A DNA stretch of 8,595 nucleotides from Brucellaceae bacterium (GTDB lineage Bacteria > Pseudomonadota > Alphaproteobacteria > Rhizobiales > Rhizobiaceae), in NCBI GenBank assembly GCA_031253705.1, contig JAIRVW010000003.1, positions 1-8,595 on the forward strand, read 5' to 3'. The notes under the pieces were generated by a model that ran no database searches, was not told the origin of the DNA, and was given only the letters and a program-made list of their open reading frames with translations. Made by a program: the position numbers and the translations under genes. Positions 6,222-8,595 of the stretch are shown here, one piece after another (the stretch's first letter is position 1; each line of letters begins with the position of its first letter).

Positions 6222-6400
6222 AGCATTACCAAATAATGTCGCGCGTTATTGCCTGCAAAAGGCACATATGCTAGCCAAATGACACATGTTTCGGATTACT
6301 TTTGCGCATGCCTTGGTTTTCTGAAATCAAGAGATCAATTTTATGGTTTAATTTCTTCTTCTGAAGTTGTTTTCTCAATAAAATTGTATGAGCTTTCAAA

Positions 6401-6427
6401 GTGTTACAACACAAAACCATGTGTTGT
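6401..6427 (+). promoter_or_regulatory. Overlapping dyads in the secB leader
   Basis: GTGTT-ac-AACAC (6401-6412) is a compact dyad, and its right half also belongs to a second stem, ACAACAC (6406-6412) with GTGTTGT (6421-6427) around an 8-nt loop. The two pairings exclude each other. They lie 50-77 bases before the secB ATG, in the part of the 256-base gap (6222-6477) where promoter, operator or leader control would be expected. A further small stem TCGAC/GTCGA occurs at 6436-6450. No clear -35/-10 pair was found; TAAAAT at 6379-6384 is a possible -10. Function is unproven. Confidence 0.35.
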
Positions 6428-6461
6428 CATGCTGTTCGACGGTCTGTCGATCATCGTTAAC

Positions 6462-6468
6462 AAAAAGG
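6462..6468 (+). promoter_or_regulatory. Ribosome-binding site deciding the secB start
   Basis: AAAAAGG lies 9 bases before the ATG at 6478. An in-frame ATG at 6472 is only 3 bases away and the one at 6388 is far upstream, so 6478 is the favoured start. Confidence 0.65.
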
Positions 6469-6477
6469 TATATGATA

Positions 6478-6963
6478 ATGGCAGAGACGCCAAACGAAGC
6501 ACAGAACGGTAACGGTAGTGCACAGCCATCCCTCAACATTCTGGCTCAGTATATCAAGGATTTTTCCTTTGAAAGCCCGAATGCACCGCTTTCCCTGCGT
6601 CCGCGTGAAAACGCGCCAAACATCAGCATCAATGTTAATGTGAATGCAAATCCGATCGCTGAAGGCGATTTTGACGTTGTTCTGACCCTGACCGCACAGG
6701 CCGGTGAAGGCAAAGAAGTTCTGTTCAGCACAGAACTGGTTTATGGCGGCGTTTTCCGCATTCAGAACATTCCGCAGGAACATATGCTGCCGATCCTGTT
6801 CATCGAATGCCCGCGTCTGCTGTTCCCGTTTGCCCGTCAGATCATTGCAGATGCAACACGCAATGGCGGCTTCCCGCCGCTGATGATCGACCCGATCGAT
6901 TTCGCCACTATGTTCCAGCAGCGTATGGCTGAAGAACAGGCAAAAGCTCAGGTTAAAAACTAA
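6478..6963 (+). CDS. secB: SecB protein-export chaperone
   Basis: This cytoplasmic tetrameric chaperone keeps unfolded preproteins export-competent and hands them to SecA. The 161-residue length fits the family. Visible marks are the polar N-terminus (1-18), [12 protein letters not shown] at 21-32, the beta-rich middle with [10 protein letters not shown] (48-57), and the long conserved helix/loop [18 protein letters not shown] (109-126) followed by [13 protein letters not shown] (130-142). The short C-terminal tail, [10 protein letters not shown], lacks a zinc-like or basic SecA-binding motif, which is usual for alphaproteobacteria. The frame is open farther upstream, but the ribosome-binding site and the typical MAE start support 6478. 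It is transcribed alone, with its own leader and a strong terminator, and faces dnaQ. Confidence 0.97.
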   Translation: MAETPNEAQNGNGSAQPSLNILAQYIKDFSFESPNAPLSLRPRENAPNISINVNVNANPIAEGDFDVVLTLTAQAGEGKEVLFSTELVYGGVFRIQNIPQEHMLPILFIECPRLLFPFARQIIADATRNGGFPPLMIDPIDFATMFQQRMAEEQAKAQVKN

Positions 6964-6981
6964 GCTTTCTGAAAAATTGAC

Positions 6982-7020
6982 AAAAAAAGCCGCTGTGTCT
7001 GAAACACAGCGGCTTTTTTA
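6982..7020. terminator. Bidirectional terminator between secB and dnaQ
   Basis: GCCGCTGTGT (6989-6998) and ACACAGCGGC (7004-7013) form a perfect 10-pair GC-rich stem with a 5-nt loop. Seven A on the left (6982-6988) and six T on the right (7014-7019) extend it. Read on either strand it gives a stem plus U-run, so it can end secB from the left and dnaQ from the right. Confidence 0.93.
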
Positions 7021-7037
7021 TATTGTTTGAGCAAAAA

Positions 7038-7739
7038 TCAGTTCAGATATTTTTTCCAGATCGCTTTATCGCCCATTTTATCAATGAGCTTCTGGTGCGC
7101 CGCAAGATCATCTGCGGTCAGACGCGAGGGCAGGGGCTGAGGCCGCGCTTTCAGTACAATCTCGGCAACCGTTTCATTACCGCTTTTATCCTCAGCTGCG
7201 GATTGTACACTCAGACCCAGTGATGTCTGACGGCCGCCAAGCAGCTCAATATAAACTTCCGCCAGCAATTCCGTATCGAGCAATGCACCGTGTAATTTAC
7301 GATGCGCATTATCGACGCCATAGCGCTTACACAGCGCATCTAGCGTGTTTGGCCCCATCGGGTGCTTGCGACGCGCCAAAGCCAGCGTATCGATTACCAC
7401 GTCGGTAGAAATCGGTGTCCGGTTAATGCGCTCCAGTTCGGCATTCAAAAAGCCGATATCGAACATCGCATTATGCGCAACCAGCTTAGCCCCTTCGATA
7501 ATGGTCAGAAACTCAGCCGCAATGTCAGCAAAAACCGGCTTATCCAGCAGGCTTTCATCGGTAATACCGTGCACTGCCAATGCATCCGGATGAACCTTTT
7601 TGCCCTGCGGATTGATATAGATATGAAATGTTTTGCCGGTGATGAATTTATTCACCATCTCGATACAACCGATTTCGATCACACGGTCTTCATTTTTCTC
7701 AAGGCCGGTGGTTTCTGTATCGAAAACAATCTCGCGCAT
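7038..7739 (-). CDS. dnaQ: DNA polymerase III epsilon subunit, 3'-5' proofreading exonuclease
   Basis: This removes mismatched bases at the replication fork as part of the Pol III core. The 233-residue protein has all three DEDDh exonuclease motifs: ExoI VFDTETTG with D7 and E9, ExoII HNAMFDIGFLN with D94, and ExoIII HGALLDTELLAEVY with H150 and D155. QTSLGL at 171-176 matches the position and pattern of the E. coli epsilon clamp-binding motif (QTSMAF). The remaining tail, ending in AIWKKYLN, corresponds to the polymerase-alpha-binding part. The ATG at 7739 has AGGA 6 bases upstream. It lies 19 bases after coaE on the same strand, so it is probably cotranscribed, and ends at the bidirectional terminator shared with secB. 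Confidence 0.97.
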   Translation of the reverse strand: MREIVFDTETTGLEKNEDRVIEIGCIEMVNKFITGKTFHIYINPQGKKVHPDALAVHGITDESLLDKPVFADIAAEFLTIIEGAKLVAHNAMFDIGFLNAELERINRTPISTDVVIDTLALARRKHPMGPNTLDALCKRYGVDNAHRKLHGALLDTELLAEVYIELLGGRQTSLGLSVQSAAEDKSGNETVAEIVLKARPQPLPSRLTADDLAAHQKLIDKMGDKAIWKKYLN

Positions 7740-7758
7740 GGTTCGTCCTATAAATTGC

Positions 7759-8349
7759 TCATAAAGCTGCGTTTAACAGCTTTTCTAAAATATCTGATAC
7801 TTGCTGACGGGCAAAATCTTTGTCCCGCCCCGTATCAACAATAAAATCCGCTTTTGCCCGTTTTTCTGCATCCGGCATCTGGCGTGCTAAAATCGACTGA
7901 AATTTTTCTTCCGTCATATTCTCGCGTTCCAATACCCGCTGACGCTGAATATCATAAGGTGCGCTGACCACCAGAATTTTGTCCACACGGCCTGTTCCGC
8001 CTGTTTCAAACAACAGCGGAATGTCCAGAACGACCAGTTTGGCGCCTTTGGCCTCTGCATCGCATAAAAACTGCTGTTCTTTTGCATGGACGAGCGGATG
8101 AACAATCTTCTCAAGCTTTTTAAGCTCATCCGGTTTGCCCAAAACACTGGCAGACAGAATTTTACGATCAATCTTCCCGTCAATAACGGCTTCCGGAAAA
8201 GCTTCCGCAATCAGCGGTACGGCTTCAGATTGATAAAGCTGGTGGACTGTCGCATCAGCATCGTAAACCGGCACACCTTTTTCTGCAAAAAGCTGCGCAG
8301 TTGTGGATTTTCCCATGCCTATTGAACCGGTCAGTCCCAGCTTGATCAT
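7759..8349 (-). CDS. coaE: Dephospho-CoA kinase
   Basis: This catalyses the last step of coenzyme A synthesis, phosphorylating the 3'-hydroxyl of dephospho-CoA with ATP in the cytoplasm. The 196-residue length is normal. The P-loop GSIGMGKS is at 8-15, VYDAD with D30 and D32 follows in the substrate region, HPLV is at 84-87 and LDIPLLFE at 108-115, a strong family mark. QRVLERE and the IDTGR-like VDTGR near the end belong to the lid and ATP-binding parts. The ATG at 8349 has TAGG about 7 bases upstream. A TTG at 8364 would add five residues and overlap aroE, which is less likely. It lies 11 bases after aroE and 19 bases before dnaQ, consistent with an aroE-coaE-dnaQ operon. Confidence 0.97.
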   Translation of the reverse strand: MIKLGLTGSIGMGKSTTAQLFAEKGVPVYDADATVHQLYQSEAVPLIAEAFPEAVIDGKIDRKILSASVLGKPDELKKLEKIVHPLVHAKEQQFLCDAEAKGAKLVVLDIPLLFETGGTGRVDKILVVSAPYDIQRQRVLERENMTEEKFQSILARQMPDAEKRAKADFIVDTGRDKDFARQQVSDILEKLLNAAL

Positions 8350-8360
8350 AAGTCTGCCTA

Positions 8361-8595
8361 TCAATATTTTAGAATATCATCCAATATGAGCTGGCGTAAC
8401 TCATCTGTCACCTCAGGACGTACACCAAACCAATGCTCGAAGCCCGGCACCGCCTGATGCAGCAACATGCCAAGGCCGTCCACACAGCGTAAACCAGCCT
8501 GACGCGCCTGATGTAAAAACGGTGTTTCCAAAGGAATATAGACAATATCCGTTGCAACCGCACCGGCTTTCGCTTCAGAGAAATCAAGCGGAAAA
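8361..8595 (-). CDS. aroE: Shikimate dehydrogenase, C-terminal part; 5' end beyond window
   Basis: This is the NADPH-dependent reduction of 3-dehydroshikimate to shikimate in the aromatic amino acid pathway. Only the last 77 residues are in the window, read on the minus strand from 8594 to the TGA at 8363-8361. The fragment contains [14 protein letters not shown] (14-27), where family members have D-x-VY-x-P-x-x-TP-L, then [18 protein letters not shown] (40-57) with the conserved Gln (residue 47), and ends [12 protein letters not shown]...LKY. The match to the AroE C-terminus is close and no frameshift is seen. The rest of the gene, and from memory of related genomes a maf gene, should lie to the right. 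Confidence 0.95.
   Translation of the reverse strand, partial: FPLDFSEAKAGAVATDIVYIPLETPFLHQARQAGLRCVDGLGMLLHQAVPGFEHWFGVRPEVTDELRQLILDDILKY

Noticed and set aside
6249..6512. An 87-residue open frame in the fxsA-secB gap, running into secB
   Set aside because: It overlaps the secB start, has no ribosome-binding site that I can see, and its product resembles nothing I know; the spacer is better explained as the secB leader.
1..8595. Search for a defence island, prophage, transposon, CRISPR, tRNA or rRNA
   Set aside because: All genes are conserved housekeeping types in a familiar order, and no regular spaced repeats, transposase motifs, attachment duplications or RNA-gene sequences were recognised.

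Overview
This window looks like a chromosomal housekeeping region from an alphaproteobacterium of the order Hyphomicrobiales (Rhizobiales). The evidence is the gene content (a DUF1402 protein beside hslU, and a Tim44-like protein beside mltA and an Smr gene), the order aroE-coaE-dnaQ / secB / fxsA / tim44-mltA-smr, and an intergenic repeat resembling one I remember from Brucella, Rhizobium and Mesorhizobium relatives. Base composition is moderate, near 50% GC by eye, which is lower than Brucella or Rhizobium. A lower-GC Brucellaceae-like genus is possible, but the genus is inference. From memory, aroE-coaE-dnaQ-secB lies near the replication origin in many alphaproteobacteria; no origin is visible here.

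Layout. Bases 2-1006 (+) carry the C-terminal three quarters of hslU, followed by two hairpins, the second a likely terminator. Bases 1174-2142 (+) encode a secreted DUF1402 protein with lysozyme/lytic-transglycosylase-like motifs. It converges on a minus-strand cluster that reads from right to left: tim44-like (5155-4451), mltA (4391-3276), smr (3271-2528) and a small XRE-type regulator (2531-2154). The last three are tightly packed, with a 4-nt gap and a 4-nt ATGA overlap, so this is probably one operon. A gene-free stretch of about 450 bp (5168-5606) holds the divergent control regions, the intergenic repeat and several dyads. Then come fxsA (5622-6173, +, GTG start) with a terminator, and secB (6478-6963, +). 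A near-perfect bidirectional terminator separates secB from the convergent minus-strand operon aroE (partial)-coaE-dnaQ, which runs from the right edge to 7038.

Functional themes. HslU and SecB handle protein quality control and export. FxsA and the Tim44-like protein are inner-membrane proteins. MltA and possibly the DUF1402 protein act on peptidoglycan. CoaE and AroE make CoA and shikimate, and DnaQ proofreads replication. I see no phage, transposon, CRISPR, tRNA or rRNA, and no obvious new multi-gene system. The points most worth a second look are the DUF1402 protein as a possible unrecognised peptidoglycan lyase, the apparent absence of a signal peptide on MltA, the conserved-looking Tim44-MltA-Smr-XRE unit, and the structured non-coding DNA upstream of fxsA and secB.
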